From the NCBI RefSeq assembly GCF_051020765.1, contig NC_134937.1, positions 11,028,947 through 11,092,946 on the forward strand: a stretch of 64,000 bases of DNA. The letters run 5' to 3'. The notes below the pieces were generated by a model, which was not told the DNA's origin, searched no databases, and saw nothing but the letters and a program-made list of their open reading frames with translations. This DNA comes from Lasioglossum baleicum. Its lineage: Eukaryota > Arthropoda > Insecta > Hymenoptera > Halictidae. Below, one piece after another: positions 10,801 to 23,558 of this stretch (positions are counted from its first letter, which is position 1; the number at the start of each line of letters is the position of its first letter). The position numbers and the translations under genes are program-made.

Positions 10801-13379
10801 TCGCTTATTTTTCAATGATTTTATTTTTATTGGATTCGTTTGGCAGTATTTTCTTGCCGGTCCGATTTCACCGTGCTCGACCGGAACGCACTTCGCAATC
10901 CTATCGCACTCTTTCCGTATTTCATACTTTTTTATTCGTTTATTTATTTATTCGGTTCGTTTCTTTGGATGTACGGTCGATTGTCGTGCGACCTGGCGGT
11001 TTGCAAGCTTCGCCGGGGTTTTTTGTTCGTGACGGGGGCACAACCAGTAAGCGGTCCAACATCGAACATCGCAAGCTTGTGTGTGTTTTTTTTTCTGATT
11101 GATTCGAGGTTGATTTTATATTATTTTTTTCTGATATTTTTTTTTTTTAATGCCTCGTGCTGGTGGATATATGTCGGGAGATGTCGGGGAGGTCTGTGTC
11201 CGGCGCCCAACGCCACGGTGTGGAACATACAAAGCCTCTGTGAACATTGTGCATTCGCTGTCAGTGGAAGCTGCGTGAGAAAGGCTGGAAGACATTGTCT
11301 TCCGGATGACAAGGGGAACACGGGGATCATGCTTCGCGACGATTCGATTACGTGCTCTCGCGATTCTCTTTGAGATCGTGCTATAATCAATCTCTCATCC
11401 TGGTAATGGGCACTCTCGTTAGACTACGTTCGCTACCGTCGCACAAGAAAATGCGTTGAATCCCCGTTTTTTAGGCTTATCAACTTTTAAAAGATCAATT
11501 TTGCTTTTATTAGCGAATGAAATATATGTATATAAATTAATCCAGCTAATTTTGCACGTTCCTTTATGACTGAAGCACGGCACACAGATTATGGCAGAGC
11601 CTGTACAATTTGATGCCATCATCGACGTGGAGAATGCGAACGTACCATCGCGAGACAAAGGTTGCAGGCAATTACACGCCGATGCAAATCGATAGCGAAT
11701 TTATCGAGTCTCGCGCACAGGAGCATGAAGCATGCGGGACGAATTTCCAAATAATCATTTCAATTATCCTTCGCTTCGTAATATTATTTTTAGTGAGAAT
11801 CGTCAAACACGCGTTGGTGGAAAGGAATTTATCGACGCTCACAGACACATTTGAAATCTCGAATTTTCAGTTTGCTTGTGCAATGATTTTCTGATCGATG
11901 CTCCTGTGTGTGCGTGTATCGCGATTATGACACATTTCCGATGCTCGAAAGCGCTCGAAGCACGGTCGAATCGTCGGGATCGGTAGGGAATCGACGGAGT
12001 ACACCGTCGATTCGACGCGAGCAGAGCTCCCATGTTTAATTACAGCGACAGTAATTATAGAATTTCGAGTGTGAACGGCCGAACTCGAAACAACACGAAC
12101 CGGGACCATCTACCGGAAACGGAAATCTCGAATGGAGCTGCTCTGCTCGCATACAGAGGAGAAGGGTTGCAGCACCGGGTAACGAGGCAGAACATGAAAA
12201 CAGGGTTTAGGCGGGTAACAGATGTACCGGCCGAGTCGTCGGGGCTTGGATCAGTCGCATGGAAAACCAGAAAATCGACGATTCCGAAAACAAATGTTTG
12301 CCCAGCCGAGGCTATAGAAGTTTTGCTTTCAAAGTCTTCCGGTACTTCCGGACTCTGCTGCTGATTCGAATAGCAACCGTCCCAGTTGCAATTATCTCCT
12401 TTTCGCCGCGGAAATTCCGGCGACTCGCATGTTTGCTCGCGGGAAGCTTTTAGTGCGGAGTTCTTTTGGTTTGAATGAACAAATTCAGTGGACGGACACG
12501 AAGCAATTTTTGTAGGCACTTTTTCGAAATGAGTTTTCTAAAAATCCGAGTAAAGTGAAGAAAATTTATAGATTTAAAAGAATTAAACAGATGTGAGACA
12601 ATTTCTGTGCTTAATTGTTGTCTGGAAAGATTGTGAACAAACGTGCGAGTCACTGTGTTTAATATTTAGAACAGAAAATATGAAAGCTGGTAATATCGTG
12701 ATAAAAGATCAACACTAAATTGTTACAAATTCTGTCCTTAAGATTTTGTCCTTTCGAACTGTATATTTTTTTAACCTCCAGTAAGAAATGTAGAGTGAAA
12801 ATAAATAGAACAATACTGTCTGACCCATGTCTGACCATAGCTCGTCAATTCTACTTGCGGTGTACAGCTACAATTTCGTCGAGCAATTCTGAAAATCCGG
12901 TCAAGAGCTCCGTTTCGTTATTATAGCGTGCTACAGTAAATCCACGTTGAAAAGTAACTTTTTAATGACTTAACGATTTACCCTCTCTTCATTAAATTTT
13001 GTACACACTAAAAAGCAGTGTACCTTCCGGATATTTCGCATTTCATACGAGAGGAGATTGGGAAACAATGTAAAAGTAATTTACGCGGTTATTTTCGTGC
13101 GAGTTTAATTACTGCACTTTTATTTCCGCAAAGTCGATACATCGTGTCTATTGCGGAATTTTATCTGTCCGCGTCAGCGTGGGACTAAAATACGGAGACT
13201 ATTGCTTTATTGGAACAGAGGGAGAAAGTAGCACGACAAATAACCGGAACCATCTTAACCCTTGTGATCGATCCTCCTGTCGATTCGACACGTTTCTACT
13301 GCTACAGTGAATAGCTGGGATGTTCTACACATTGTTTTACTGTTTAGGAACACGACAAACAACTTTCTACTACCGTCGA
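10801..13379. other. no supported gene; one weak exon candidate
   Basis: Long T tracts near 10920-11150 are followed by a Cys-rich open frame (11176-11373), discussed as a finding. The remainder, including a 154-residue minus frame at 12055-12519, looks like chance open reading in CpG-rich DNA. Confidence 0.4.
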
Positions 13380-13830
13380 ACATGAATCTGCAATTTTAAT
13401 AATCCAGTTCTCTCAAGAGATAATACTGGAAATCGGCGAGAAATTTCTCTGACGGCTGATCAAACAATAACATTCAATACTGAATTACTATGGGACATGT
13501 CTGGAAATACTGTTCCATCCCCGGTGCCATCAGAAATGCATTTAGAATTTCAATTATTCAGTCCTCGTTGAATATAAAATTCTCCCGAGAGAAAACTGTG
13601 AAAATTTCCCAGAAATTCGATCCACGTCTGATCGAATAACATTTACTACTAAATCCATTATAAAACTTTAATTATCAATCTCTTACCACATTTACAATCG
13701 TCTCAAGAGACAACACTAGGATCTATCAAGAAGCCCTACTCACGTCCAAACAAACATTGACTCTCGCTACTGAATCCTATCTGAGACTCATTGAAAAGCC
13801 CTTCGTTCCTTGTAGGGATGTTTTGATTGT
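13380..13830. repeat. degenerate tandem repeat, three diverged units
   Basis: Related blocks start near 13403 (cagttctctcaagagataat), 13577 (aaaattctcccgagagaaaa) and 13694 (caatcgtctcaagagacaac). Each is followed by a tgatc.aa.aataacatt word and then ctactgaat or its variant. Spacing is unequal (~174 and ~117 bp), showing internal deletion. Confidence 0.5.
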
Positions 13831-14134
13831 AATCAAGACATCTTCCACAAGTCAACAATCGAGCAATCTCCCCAATCAGCGTCAAATTCCCTATCCAAAC
13901 AGCATATCTGCTCAAGTAGAATCATCAAATATTGATCAGACAGGTGAGCCAGAAAACGCACCTCCTCAACAACTCTACATTTCTTTGTAAAATTCAGCAA
14001 GGCTGTGTCCAAGGTTATCAGCGACCACGTACTGATCCACACCACTCGACTCGGCCCGAACAAGGACCACCATGGCACAAGGGTTACATGCCATGGCGGT
14101 CTTCAGGACGGACAAAGACCGGGATTGAAATAAT

Positions 14135-14180
14135 AGTAATAAAGAGCATAGATAGAGTTATAGATATAGATAGATAGAGA
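14135..14180. repeat. degenerate (TAGA)n tract in the putative first intron
   Basis: Repeated taga/gata words just downstream (minus sense) of the splice donor of the exon at 14196-14686. Confidence 0.7.
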
Positions 14181-14189
14181 TGACGAATG

Positions 14190-14197
14190 ACTCACCG
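14190..14197 (-). other. splice donor CG|GTGAGT
   Basis: Minus-strand ACG|GTGAGT matches the metazoan 5' splice-site consensus and sits exactly where the open frame would otherwise stop (TGA within GTGAGT). It splits a codon after its second base. Confidence 0.55.
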
Positions 14198-14686
14198 TCT
14201 CGTCTTAACGCGACGATAACGGCGATAGTCGTTGGCGTTGACGTCGTTGGGGTCGAAGCCCCTTCGGTGCTTGGGCGGCGAGGACATGGTCGCGGCAGCC
14301 TTGCTCTTGCCGGTGTCCGGTATGCCGTGCGGCGAGCCGGCGGTGTTGTTGCTGTTGCTGGTGAACGCGAGGCAGACGGTGTTGTCGATGCCAATGTGCA
14401 ACGAGGAGAGGGGCGGCGGCGAGGGTGGCAGATGGGCGGGGACGAGGCCGGCAGAACCGGAGATGATCGCTTCTTCGACGTTGATCGCGTGACAATGACA
14501 CCCGTCCCTCGGAACTGCTGCTTGCCGCGCTACTGACGCTGTCGATGCTTGTGCTGCTGCTGCTGCTGCTGCTGCTGTCGATGCTGGATCGCCGATTACG
14601 AGGCTGCGATCCCCGTGACCGACGTGGCTCTTTGGCACCGCGTTCAGCTCGTGCCTGCTAAACCTACCGGCGCCCGGCCCACCCAT
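14196..14686 (-). CDS. probable 5' coding exon of an unidentified gene
   Basis: This is the best candidate for real coding sequence in the window. On the minus strand the ATG at 14686-14684 follows directly on an in-frame TGA, so it is the first possible start of this frame. The frame stays open for 163 codons plus two bases. It then meets ACG|GTGAGT at 14196/14195, a strong splice donor, and would run into a stop just beyond it. The product has a Gly/Pro-rich start, a poly-Ala run at residues 38-45 encoded by a CAG-type trinucleotide repeat, a Ser/Pro/Asn-rich middle, and a basic tail from residue 139 ending YRRYRRVKTRR. No signal peptide, membrane segment or catalytic motif is visible. A second Met at residue 134 (MSSPPKHRRGF) could be an alternative start. 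I do not recognise the family; such disordered N-termini are common in insect signalling and channel proteins. The next exon was not found and may lie outside the window. Confidence 0.5.
14551..14577. repeat. (CTG)n trinucleotide repeat encoding poly-Ala on the minus strand
   Basis: About nine CTG/GTG units on the plus strand, read as GCA alanine codons in the exon at 14196-14686. Confidence 0.9.
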
Positions 14687-14985
14687 TCAAATCCTCGATT
14701 AATCGCCCGGTCACTCCACCTCTCTGCCTCCGTGGCTGCTCTGCCCGCTCCTCGCGCTCCCAATCCCCCTCGATCCTCTTCTACCAGCCCTCGTCTGTCC
14801 GCTCCAGTCGATCCCCTTCAGATAGCTTCCTCCACGTACTGGGTCCACCAGGCTATTGTCACGGAGCACCCAAACTTTTGCCTTTTTAGACTCGTCGAGC
14901 CTTTGTCCGTCTACTCTGACCGAGTCTGTTCAAGATTGATCGCAGCTTCGCGGTGTCTAGCTTGCTATGACCCTGCAATTGCAAG
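14687..14985 (-). other. putative 5' UTR or upstream flank of the exon
   Basis: Pyrimidine-rich on the plus strand (tcctcgcgctcccaatcccc type). In the exon's frame a stop precedes the ATG, so this would be 5' UTR or promoter-proximal DNA. No TATA box or initiator could be assigned. Confidence 0.25.
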
Positions 14986-15865
14986 ATCCAGACAACGATC
15001 ACTACAAATCTTCTGACCAGCTCTTCTCTATAAACTTGAGCTTCTGATCAGCAACAGGTTCAGATGTGCTCAATGGGAACTCGTCTATCAGCTCTAGATC
15101 AATCGTCTATTCAGATCTGCATCAGTCAAGCTGTTGTCAACGATCACCACACTGGACCCTTCAAATTCCTTACTGACGATCCTCTTTGATGAGCCCTCCT
15201 CTATCAGCTTTAGCCAATGATCGCCACGTTAGATGCTCCAAATTCCTCGCTGACGACCCTCTTTAGACGAGCCTTCAATTAGCTTCAGATCTGCATCAGA
15301 CTCTAGCCTCCTCTGTATGCAACAGCAAGCTTCAGTCAACAATCACACTAGATCAAATTTTGTTCCTCCTAGGTGAACGCGCCTCGATTAGCTTTCGTAT
15401 ACCTGCTTGACGGATGCTTCTCTATCAGCTTCAGTCGATTAGCTTCAGACTCTAGCTTCTCCGCTAGTAGCAACCTCTAAGCAACTTGTCTATCCTTTGA
15501 CGAGTCCTCGTTTATCAACCTCAGCTGCTGTATGATCTATTAGCTTTAGTTCTGCGCTTAGCGTCACCCTCTAGCTTCCCAACAGCACCCTCCGGCCAAC
15601 AAATACGGATCTTCGAAATAGCTTCCTCTCTTTCCCCTGGTAAGCTGCTAAGCTTTCTCTGTTCAGTAGCTTCAAGCCAAACGATCGCACAAGATCCTCA
15701 AAATCGCCTCTTCTCTATGACGAGTGTATCAGCCTGAGCCTTCAGCGACTTCCACAACTTTTAGCCAACGACCACGGCAGATCCTCGAACTCGCTCCTCC
15801 TCTATTCTCCGACTAGCCTGACAGCTCGAATCGATTGTCTATCAGCTCCCAGCTTCTTCGGTCGG
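14986..15865. repeat. degenerate C/T-rich minisatellite-like block
   Basis: Many diverged repeats of words such as ctctatcagcttcagtc, cgatcgcac, agatcctc.aaa and ctcctctatgacgag recur roughly every 80-100 bp. The plus strand is markedly C+T rich throughout. No exact period survives. It lies directly upstream (minus sense) of the putative first exon. Confidence 0.55.
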
Positions 15866-16700
15866 GTTTAGCCTCGCAGGTTCTGTCGACCGATCGCACA
15901 GAGGTTTCGATAATTGTTGTCGGTTGTCAGCGGACGTTGGATTCCTGCGGACCCGGCACGATCGTTGACGATGACCGCGAGAGCCGGCGCCGCGCGCCGC
16001 GACGCCCCACGGACTCGTGCTCGCGCGCCTAATCCCGCCACCGTGTCCGGCCACCTTGCGACGCACCCACGCCACTGCCGAGTTAGCCACCCGTTCGCGA
16101 CCGACTCACGCACGTGCCGCCCCATTCCACGCAGCCACTGCGTGGCCCATCTCTCCGTTGCACAGGTGTGTCCTGAGGGGACTCTCGGGGGGTCGCGAGA
16201 CGGAAATAAAGGGCGAGAGAAGAAAGGGACAGCGAGAAGAGAGACAGAAAGGGGAAGAGAAGGAAAAGAGAGAAGAGAGAGAGAGAGAGAGTGAGAGAGA
16301 GAGAGGGAAGCTAGCGGAGACCGTGACAACGTGTACCACGGCGGCTACACCAATGTCCAAACACCGTCTCTTCCTTCCGTTCCGCGATCACGCCGACTCA
16401 CTCCGCGCGCACCACCACCGGTCCTGTCTCTCTCTCTCTCCCTCTGGTTCTCTCATCGAGGAGAAAAGGAGAGAGAGAGGAGATAGGCTACGATGGTTAC
16501 CGCGCGGTGGCAGCACCGCGGCGACGCGGAAACAACCAGGTGCAATGTCATCCCGTATGAGAGGATCGAGGGGTGTTCTCTTTTGGCTCCGCTTCTTTGC
16601 TTTCTTGGATCGCTTGAATCGCAATGAGTTTCTTTACTACCAAAGGGACTCTTCTGATATGATTGTACTGTTGGTATTTCGGTACAACTGCTAGTTCCGT
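15866..16700. other. CpG-rich block followed by GA-rich tracts
   Basis: About 15940-16150 is the most CpG-dense part of the window (gcgccgcgcgccgcgacg). It could be the promoter of the minus-strand exon at 14.2-14.7 kb. The long plus-strand frame here (16017-16694) exists because the GA tract has no stops; I do not treat it as a gene. Confidence 0.35.
16267..16314. repeat. (GA)n-rich microsatellite
   Basis: Imperfect run of gaga units within a longer purine-rich tract starting near 16200. Confidence 0.9.
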
Positions 16701-19571
16701 TGAATGCACACACGGCAGATGGATCGCCGGATAATGAGAGAAGATGGGGGAGGCTGGAGACTGATGTATGCAACTCGGGTTCTTCGCGGTTTGGGTATTC
16801 GAGGGATGATTTGGGTCATGCGAGGGGTGAACCTCTGGGTCGGGACAGGTGATTCTAATGGCGTCCTATGGAAATAGGCCATCTGCTGGGACTGGGGGAA
16901 ACTTGGCCGTCTACGGGGTGTACCCGAGTTTTTGTACGATTTCGCAGGAAGACGTCATTCAATTTCTACTATACCTTATTCGAAAACAATCAGAATGTCC
17001 TTTACAATACCCATTACTTCATAATGCTGTCATCATGATGAAAAGACATTTTAACCAATTCAATATATCGGTCTCGTAAAGAATGTCTTCCTAAACGTCG
17101 CTCTATAGGTGCACACTATTCAAAAATCGTGGATGGCCTTGACACGAGGCACGGCGAGGTACTCCCAGGAATAAAGGGAACAAAGATGATCGATTTGGAA
17201 GAATCGTCCAAGAGGAAAAAGAGCAACCAATTCCGATCGGATTGCACGCACGCGCGCTCCGGATCGAACGATCGCTCGATGTCGCGTCTCGCGTTGCCCT
17301 AACGAGTTTTCGGGACGCTGGTTCGGGGAACGGAGTCGGAATCCTGATGAGGGTGCAAGGGGGTTGAAGGTGGTGGTAATCGGTGTTCGCGGGCCCGTAA
17401 AGATGCGACAACTTCCCTCAATTAGTTGGCCACAAGTTCGGGATCTTGCGTCGAATATCGCAAACCTACCAGTAGCTAATTACACCCGCAGGGCTGGTGA
17501 ATTCTCTCGATGTTCTTCTTCGACGAGAATCACGGTAAACGTTCTCAGTAATTAGGTAAAACAATTTTTTAAAGACCTTTCTTCCATAGAGAATCAAAGT
17601 AATTTATTTAATGAAATAAAAATTTTGTTCTGAACGTACCAGGGTAGATAGGGTTCGAACAATGTAGCAGGGCTCTCGTTAAAAAGCCACAGTGCGCCAT
17701 TAATTAGAAGGGCTGTTTGAAATGCTCGGATTCAAATCGTCGAAAATAGCCCTCGCGCATGTTAACTCGCAGGCACTCTCGGGCGAGAACACCGGGGTGG
17801 GAAAAAAGTGGAGCATGATCAGAACCGACGAGTCATCTCTGCCAAGGTTCGAGGGTGGTGGCGTAGCCTTGAGGATCGGGTGAAAAGTGAAAAGTTCGCT
17901 TGCTTGTGGACGAGGGGGTAAAAATTCCGAATTGCTCTGGAACAGTCTCGCAGTTTGTCGCTTGTTGAGAGAAGGGCTGGAATATTTAATCGTTAAATAT
18001 GTAGACGAGAGAGCGTGAGAGAGAGGGAGAGAGAGAGAGAGTTTGAGTTGAAGGGGTGGAAGGGGTGGAAGGGGTTGGACATTCATTTACACCTAGCCTG
18101 ATGCAGTCAGAGACGAAACGCGAGTAATCGCCATCCACACACGCCCTCCACCCCTAAACGAAAATAGAGCCGGTTCAAGGATGCACCGTGTGGTGGCGAC
18201 ACCAGAAACGAGCTGTGAGAGGGTTGCACTCGGAGAACACACCGACGCATGATCATTCTCGTTCCAGGTGCGGCAGAGGTGCCACTTGCACTTAGGGGAG
18301 CATGATCTGTCCACTGGATTACCAGAATAATAAATTAAAATTGTTTTGTAGAGAGAATTAGAATTTTCGATCCCATTTTTGTATGAAATTAATGTACACT
18401 GTAATAATTTAAAAGAATATTGATGCAAACTTTCTGTGGCTTGAAATTGACGCAGAAAATTTTTATTCACCATGAAAGTGATTTTATAACATTTATTCGG
18501 AATGGAGGTTTTTCGAGAACGAAGATATTATAACGGTCTGCGAGAGCCGTGCCCGTCGAAGCATTTCTAATCAGATTAAGCAGAACCGGGGCTGTTTTAC
18601 ATGAAAACGAGGACGAGGTAGAAGAGCCAGGAGTAACGAAGACGAATGTACTCCAATCTCCGGAAACGTGGAGAGCCAAGGTTATTGGCTCTGCACAGGG
18701 TGTCCCAGTGGTGCAAATGCGAAAGCGGTTGTCGGGGGAGTAATTCAGTATATTAATTTATGGTCGCGTTGTACTGGTTATGGAACACCACGTGCGTGAA
18801 CCCTCTGGCACGTATTCCGCTAGTACCTATTAAAATCCTGCGAGATTGAGCAACTTTTACAATAAAATTCCGGGCAAAGAGCAAAATTCCACTTTCGTTT
18901 TAATTATGCTTGGTTTAACAATATTTTCAGTGAAACAGTTGCTGAAGAATCTAAGTTTGCTTTAAGTAGACCGGATCGTTGGGAAAAATAGAAATCGTTT
19001 GCTCGGAACGAAAAATATGAATGTCCCAATTAAAAAATGCACGAATAATGTAAATGTCCGAATTTCTAGGACAGTGTACAAGGGCTAAGATTTTCTGCCA
19101 CGTGACAGGCTTAATGCAAAAATGCCGTGGCTAGGTCAAGGAAAGTATGGCGACACGCTCCAAGTGCCAGGAGATATCGCGACAAAGTGAAAACGTGGGC
19201 GTCGACGGCCAGTAACGAGCAGAACCGTGTCTCGTGGGTGGAGATTGCTCGCGATTATGGAGAATCGTGTGGGCGGGGGTGAATGATCTTCGGGGAACGT
19301 AAACACACAGTAGTCGAGCTGGTTGCAAGGCCACTCGTCTTCGAATTATACGAAAAACCGACTGGACGATCGCCAGCCCGATCAACACGGCAAGGTCCGA
19401 GCACGTGGTCCCAGACGGACACATTATAGCGATGGGTTCGATCGACTCGCGATCACATTCTCCACCGAATCACAAACATTCCCACTATCGTGAAAACATT
19501 TAATATTTTTTCCATTCAATTAAAAATTATTCAGAAGGGAGTGCACGCTTGTATATCTCATGTCGACAATC
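16701..19571. other. non-coding stretch with a simple repeat
   Basis: Nothing beyond the (GA)n tract at 18006-18041 and a lone acagggtgtccca end-like word at 18696. No gene supported. Confidence 0.45.
18006..18041. repeat. imperfect (GA)n microsatellite
   Basis: gaga units with a few interruptions, followed by three gaaggggtg units at 18050-18075. Confidence 0.9.
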
Positions 19572-19597
19572 TCTATTTTGCATAAAAATCCTCTATT
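19572..19597 (-). mobile_element. partial end of the TAGACTGCGG family
   Basis: attttgcataaaaatcctct resembles the reverse complement of the family end (ggatttttatgcaaaat). Fragment only. Confidence 0.35.
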
Positions 19598-21512
19598 GTT
19601 GAAGAATGTACGAAGACGTTCCCGATCGATTTGAGTCGAGGTTTCTCAAGATCTAAGAGGCTTTCGCAACAAAGCTTGCTACTGAAAGGACTGCATAGAT
19701 CGGTATGATAAGAGAGGCCTTTAGGTGATTTCTCGCGACCCACCCCATATACGACACGTACACCCCGTATAAGCCGTCCACACATAGCCTCGAGCACATA
19801 TTGTCGAGTCCTCTAGGAAGCACTGTTTGGTTAACGAGGACACGGGTTCGAATCCAGCCTTTGTATCAGACAATGAGCCGACGATTGCAATGGTTTCGTT
19901 AGCGAATGGGGTATAGCAGTCTGGTCTGAATTAGGGTTTCGCAGGAATTGTCGAGAGACCTCGGCCCCCAGGGGTTTCCTTAAGAAACAATCTCTCTCTC
20001 TCTCTCTCCTCTGTCTCTCGATTTGGTACTACCATAGCGCGATTACGTTCATCGAGGAGAAGCACGATGACGAATTGACTCAGTGTTGTGTGTGTCGCGT
20101 GGTGACTCGCTATTAAATCGTACACCCCGCGTTCCGGATCGATAGTCAGCGAGCAGAGATTTTAATTGGTTGGCTGAACAATTAAAAAGTTGGGAGGAGC
20201 CGAGATTGAGTGCAGCCGATAGCCTATATTTCTATAGCGCCCCGATCGCGTCAGCTGTCTTCCGATCGTCAACCCAAAAATTTCTTTTTGATTTGCACCT
20301 TGACCCCACCGTTGATTAGACGAGCAACGCCTCTAGCGAGATATCGAAACAATCATGCTGGTAGAAACAATATCAAAATCGTCTGTAGCAAACGCAGGAG
20401 GCAGAAACCAAATATGTGGACCTCATTTAGGAATGCAATCGAATTTTTAAGAGGAGATCAATTTTTTAAAAGACATCTACTCGAACACACTGGTACCTGA
20501 ATAATGGCACCTGGGTCATCCGAGCCATTTCAAAGATATTATCTAACCACTCGGCGTCTGGCGATTAATTTCATCGGGGATTGTGTAATTGGATCCAATG
20601 AAAGATTAATGGATCTAGAGGAAGCACTGAGAACCAAAGGACTACTGCAATAAGAAGACGAGGGGATTAAAAAAGAAGAGGGACGTCCATGTAGAAGAAA
20701 AATCGTTCGGAAACAAAGTACTCTTGTTCTCAACCCTGTATGGATTTGTTGAGTTCTTACTAGATTTTTATACAAGATAAACATTATTATAATTAACTGG
20801 CCAACAGGGTGTTCGCGGATACGACATACGAAACACGAGGTTAGGAGCGACGTCACGTGAAAAATTATGGAAAACTGGTGTGGAAGGGTATCAAAAAATT
20901 TGTTTGATCCCCCATAGGGGTGAGTCAACCCTCCGTAAGATGGCAGTGGCGTAGCCACGTCGCTGCCGGCCGGTCAATACCAGAAAAGGAAGCGAAGGGT
21001 CCAGTTTCGCTGGCACGGTAACCTCGATTCCGAGTGCGCTGCGTACTCTTGCACCCGATCCGGCGAATTTCGAGATCGATCACGGCAACGGGCGACCTTG
21101 AACCGACAAGACGACGCGCGGCTGCGAACCCGCGCAGGAGAACCTAACAAACCGACCCGGCCCACTGCGGGCTTGCACCCGCAAGGTTCTGCACCCAGCA
21201 CATTGTGTCCTTTCACAGAATCAGGATCAGGATCACGGACCAAGGAATATGTTCCGTCGCGTCGTACTAAATCATCCGGAAATCGGGGAACGTTCGAAAT
21301 CGCGTACTATGGGTTAACGATCGCTATCTCCGTGCGAAGGGTCATGCGTTCTGCATGCTGACCCACATTGTTGCGAGCGCAACCCTGTTTGTTTGCTCGA
21401 TCAACAGTAATTTCACAGAGTGCCGGTTGCTGCGGAATCTTTAACTATCAGGTCGTTTGGGAAGTAATTTCGTTTTTCGTGTGGAGATGGCACTGCTTTC
21501 ATTTGTTATTAC
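19598..21512. other. non-coding stretch, no supported gene
   Basis: Contains a (TC)n run at 19991-20009 and a weak family end at about 20759 (tagatttttatacaagataa). A ggttcgaatcc word near 19848 is not part of a tRNA. Confidence 0.45.
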
Positions 21513-21546
21513 TAGACTGCAGATCTTTATGCATTTATAGAAAAAT
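21513..21546 (+). mobile_element. end of the TAGACTGCGG family
   Basis: tagactgcagatctttatgc followed by atttatagaaaaatt. This is the ATGCATTT-type end; the partner end was not found. Confidence 0.5.
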
Positions 21547-23558
21547 TGAGCAGATGAAATACAAAATTGCTGGAAAATTTTGAAAATTAAAAACGTCAAT
21601 ATATCTCCTAATAATGGCAGACACTTTGATGATCGAACTTTGTAACTGCGGTTTCGCGAAATTATTAAATGTACCATTTAATTTGTGACTCTCACAATTA
21701 ATAAATTGCAACTTCGTTTGAAACTCAAATTAGCGAGCTTCAGTGGAATTGTTTGCTGGAAACTATTTTGCAGACTTGCATTTCGGTTGTTTGTGAATGA
21801 ATAATAATGTGCCAAGGCTATAATGAACAGTTAAAACGAAGCGGAACTTTATCTTATCCTTTTCACGCGTGTGACTTCAACATCGATTTTCAACAGTGTT
21901 TGTCCATCAAGCGTCCGAGAATGCAACTATATATGTTTTTTTTTTAACGAGGTCGTCGTTGCCCGAGTGTTGACGCCGAAGAACTAGAGTGCATGAAATT
22001 TTTATTATCCACGGCGATTTGTGTTTATTGTTTACGAACCGATTCGCAAAGGAACAGGCGTTTCCTCGTGATACGGCAGATCGTATCTGGCACGACACGC
22101 GATAAAAGTATTAACAAATGTTCTGAAATTTATGGTGAACGTGATAATTCTACCCCATTGACGTCGTTTAATTCGAGTGGAGCGTTTTATGGCTTGAAAT
22201 TGGAAGCGATAGTGCCGGGGGAATGTGAATGGACCACTTAGGCCGTGCACTTTTGTTAAAAAGGCGCACGGGAGAAAATAGAAGAGCTGATACCTGTCAC
22301 GAGAATGATCGAATATGGATGTGATCGTAGTCTGAAGGGAGAGTCGTGGGGTCACGACGATTTTACGTGAAGAGAAACTGTTTTTTCAAGACGTCAAAAA
22401 CAACCACAATTTATCCAAAATCTATGATTTTTTTTATTTTCGAAATCAATGTTAATTCTAAGAAAAATTAATTTCATAGAGAACAATTTAGAGATCAAAT
22501 GAAATACATCGATTTGACGGGAATGCACGAATTGAACAATTGTATAAACTTAATAAAAAGTCCATAGACATCTGTTAAATTAGTTCATTCACAAAATGAA
22601 GCTGGAAACCAACAAACAAGACCTACTCTGAATGCGTTTCAACGCCAGATTTTCGCGAAATGTCTGCCAACTTCGCGAACAACGGAGGCTCAGAGAGCGT
22701 AATGTCGCTTTGTGTACGGTCCCTTATGTTGCTCGCGAATTCTGACATCGCGCACGGAACGGTGATTATTTTCGGATATCGAGCGAAAGTGAGGGTCTTT
22801 TGCGAAGGCATCGGCCGTGCCGAATTTAAATCTAGAATGGCACGGGTCGCCGATATCCCGAGAACCGATCACCAATTAATTCGGTTCGCACCGGTCCCCC
22901 GCGACTGCCATTTTCGAGGGACGCGATAATGCGCCGAAGAATAATCCTCGCGAACCGTGAAAATATCCGAGCGAACGCGTCCGAATTTATTCGCGCCCCG
23001 GTCCCGTATTTCGCGAGTAATCGATCGCAATTAATGCCAGCTTAATTGCCTTAACCCGGCGGCCCGTGATTTCTCTTGCAGCTAGAATAATAGATATTCG
23101 GAGAGATGAAATATTGTTCGCGAATAAGCCGACTTCGAGAGAAAATATCTTTGACTTGTTTTACAACCAAAAGTCTGTACTTCGTGACTTCCCTGTTGTT
23201 TTCTCGAAAATGCTGTTGCAGTAGCTGGAGAATGGTAAACTGCGGATTACATTTTCCCTCGAAAATTCTCCTTAGGAATATTGAGTGAAGTCGACGTTCA
23301 AGCTGTCATAACTTCGTGAAGAAAAATCGGAGGGCAAACTACCTGGACTCGATTCACAGAGTGAAGTATGTGCTTCCATTCCTCTATGTTGGATTTTTTC
23401 GAAGATGCTTCTTTTCTTTCGTGCAGCACTCAAAGGCGCGAGGTAGCGCATGGAAAAGCGAAGATGATTTTCTCCTTGACAATTTTACGGACTCAGACGC
23501 CTCTGCCGAGCGTGAAAATTTTTTTTCGGGAATAAAATCACCATGATCATCAAGATTA
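21547..23558. other. non-coding stretch, no supported feature
   Basis: AT-rich DNA with a CpG-rich part at about 22660-23040. No gene or repeat with support. Confidence 0.45.

Noticed and set aside
12055..12519. 154-codon minus open frame
   Set aside because: No domain, several opposing open frames and no splice context; composition looks like translated CpG-rich non-coding DNA.
16017..16694. Longest plus open frame (225 codons)
   Set aside because: It is open because of a long GA-rich tract that contains no stops, its product is mostly E/R low complexity, and it overlaps equally open frames on the other strand.
18696..18708. acagggtgtccca word like the end of the foldback elements
   Set aside because: No inverted partner within several hundred bases; a single short match is not enough to call an element.
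19836..19866. ggttcgaatcc resembling a tRNA B box
   Set aside because: The T stem does not pair beyond two bases and no A box or acceptor stem is found upstream.
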